A stretch of 7,629 nt of DNA from Duncaniella sp. (lineage in GTDB: Bacteria > Bacteroidota > Bacteroidia > Bacteroidales > Muribaculaceae): positions 1-7,629 of the forward strand of contig JAFLRW010000090.1 in assembly GCA_022511285.1 (NCBI GenBank), read 5' to 3'. How positions within the stretch are numbered: position 1 is the stretch's first letter; every line of letters begins with the position of its first letter. The translations under genes were made by a program, and so were the position numbers. This document shows, piece by piece, positions 6,385-7,629 of this stretch. Under the pieces are notes generated by a model. That model saw only the letters and a list, made by a program, of their open reading frames with translations. It had not been told where the DNA came from and ran no database searches.

Positions 6385-7623
6385 ATGAAACGAACAGACT
6401 TTGAACTGATGGCCCCGGTGGGGTCATACGAATCGCTCCACGCAGCTATCGAAGCCGGCGCCGACGCTATCTATTTTGGTGTCGAGGGCCTGAATATGCG
6501 CTCTCGCTCGTCAGTCAATTTTACGCTTGACGACCTCCGCCGTATAGCCTCAATCTGCAGCGAGGCGGGAGTGAAGACATATTTAACCGTCAACACTATA
6601 ATCTACGACGGCGAGATGGCCAAGATGCGCGAGATTATTGACGCAGTGGCCGACACGGGAATCACAGCTATCATAGCCAGCGATATCGCCGCCATAAGCT
6701 ATGCCCGAACCGTGGGAGTTGAAGTGCATATCTCCACACAGCTCAACATCTGCAATGTTGAGGCTGTAAGATTCTTTGCACAGTGGGCTGATGTGATGGT
6801 GCTGGCACGCGAGCTGACCCTCGAGCAAGTCAGTGAAATAAGCGAGGCTATCAGACGCGACAATATCCGCGGTCCGCGCGGAGAATTGGTGCGCCTCGAG
6901 ATGTTCTGCCACGGCGCGCTCTGCATGGCTGTCTCGGGCAAATGTTATCTGAGCCTGCACGAGATGAACTCGAGCGCCAATCGCGGAGCCTGCACTCAGA
7001 TATGCCGCCGGGGCTATACTGTGACCGACCGCGAGACGGGCGATCAGCTTGATATTGAAAACAAATACATAATGTCGCCCAAAGACCTCCGCACCATCCA
7101 TTTCCTCAACAAGATGATAGATGCCGGAGTCACAGTGTTTAAAATCGAGGGACGAGCTCGCGGTCCGGAGTATGTGAAACTGACGGTGGAGGCCTATTCC
7201 CGGGCGCTTGACGCCATCTGCTCCGGCTCCTATACTCCTGAGCGTATCGCAGAGTGGGAACAGAGCCTGTGTAAAGTGTTCAACCGTGGTTTCTGGGACG
7301 GATACTATCTTGGGCAGCGCCTTGGAGAGTGGTCAGCCAAATACGGCTCCTCGGCCACACGTGTAAAGCGCTATATTGCTAAAGGTGTGCGTTATTATCC
7401 CAAATTGGAGGTGGGTGAATTTATCCTTGAGGCAGGAGAGCTCCATCCCGGCGACGAAATAATAATCACCGGCACCGACACCGGAGCCATTATTATGACC
7501 GCCGGCGAACTGCGTTTGGATTACGATGCCGTGCCGGTGGTCACCAAAGGACAGCATTTTTCGCTCAAAGTGCCGCGCAAAATCCGTCCATCTGACCGTA
7601 TGTATCTCTGGGAAGAGGCGTAA
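6385..7623 (+). CDS. trhP: U32-family protein, short TrhP-like type (probable tRNA hydroxylation)
   Basis: This is a relative of E. coli TrhP (YegQ), which makes 5-hydroxyuridine at the tRNA wobble position U34 in a prephenate-dependent route. The family carries an Fe-S cluster despite its 'peptidase' label. The protein has 412 residues, somewhat shorter than the roughly 450 of E. coli TrhP. The N-terminus FELMAPVGSYESLHAAI is typical. The PROSITE U32 signature (E172 to S190) fits at every position. Candidate cluster ligands are C180, C187, C203 and C207. KIEGR is at 253-257 and FNRGF at 299-303. A small beta-rich C-terminal domain, about 335-410, fits Peptidase_U32_C. An in-frame TTG at 6370 could extend the protein by five residues, but the ATG at 6385 fits family N-termini better; no Shine-Dalgarno sequence is evident. 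It follows the dehydrogenase by 16 bp. The stop lies six bases before the window end. The family is certain; the tRNA role is inferred from homology. Confidence 0.9.
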   Translation: MKRTDFELMAPVGSYESLHAAIEAGADAIYFGVEGLNMRSRSSVNFTLDDLRRIASICSEAGVKTYLTVNTIIYDGEMAKMREIIDAVADTGITAIIASDIAAISYARTVGVEVHISTQLNICNVEAVRFFAQWADVMVLARELTLEQVSEISEAIRRDNIRGPRGELVRLEMFCHGALCMAVSGKCYLSLHEMNSSANRGACTQICRRGYTVTDRETGDQLDIENKYIMSPKDLRTIHFLNKMIDAGVTVFKIEGRARGPEYVKLTVEAYSRALDAICSGSYTPERIAEWEQSLCKVFNRGFWDGYYLGQRLGEWSAKYGSSATRVKRYIAKGVRYYPKLEVGEFILEAGELHPGDEIIITGTDTGAIIMTAGELRLDYDAVPVVTKGQHFSLKVPRKIRPSDRMYLWEEA

Positions 7624-7629
7624 CGGTGA

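Noticed and set aside
6583..7101. 172-codon minus-strand open frame
   Set aside because: It is wholly antisense to the TrhP-like gene, shows no recognisable domain, and has low-complexity composition expected of a shadow frame.

Overview
The window reads as ordinary chromosomal housekeeping sequence from a member of the Bacteroidota, most likely Bacteroidales. A Muribaculaceae-like genome is my guess from the moderately GC-rich codon use. The clearest taxonomic signals are two matches to the Bacteroides-type -7 promoter box (TAnnTTTG), weak or absent Shine-Dalgarno sequences at most starts, and protein families typical of that phylum. I see no mobile element, CRISPR array, tRNA, rRNA or phage gene.

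Layout: (1) 1-1876, plus strand: the 3' part of a periplasmic S41 C-terminal processing protease, overlapping by 32 bp the start of a 5-formyltetrahydrofolate cyclo-ligase. (2) 1833-5055, minus strand: a U32-family protein of the long, RlhA-like type (3211-5055), followed with an 11-bp overlap by an APC-superfamily amino-acid antiporter (1833-3221). The antiporter's 3' end runs 44 bp into the convergent cyclo-ligase gene. (3) 5056-5198: the only real intergenic gap (143 bp), a divergent control region with interleaved promoters and a hairpin in the rightward leader. (4) 5199-7623, plus strand: an iron-dependent alcohol dehydrogenase of the YqhD/butanol-dehydrogenase type, and 16 bp after it a second U32 protein of the short, TrhP-like type.

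How the genes may work together: the two U32 proteins match families that, in E. coli, hydroxylate RNA (RlhA at 23S rRNA C2501; TrhP in forming 5-hydroxyuridine at the tRNA wobble position). Both carry the four cysteines expected to bind an Fe-S cluster. They head or follow two divergent transcription units that share one control region, so an rRNA and a tRNA hydroxylation function could be co-regulated along with an aldehyde/alcohol reductase and an amino-acid antiporter. That link is inference from gene order. Nothing here is clearly a new system. The most interesting points are the paired U32 genes, the shared divergent promoter region with its leader hairpin, and the tight overlaps at three gene junctions.
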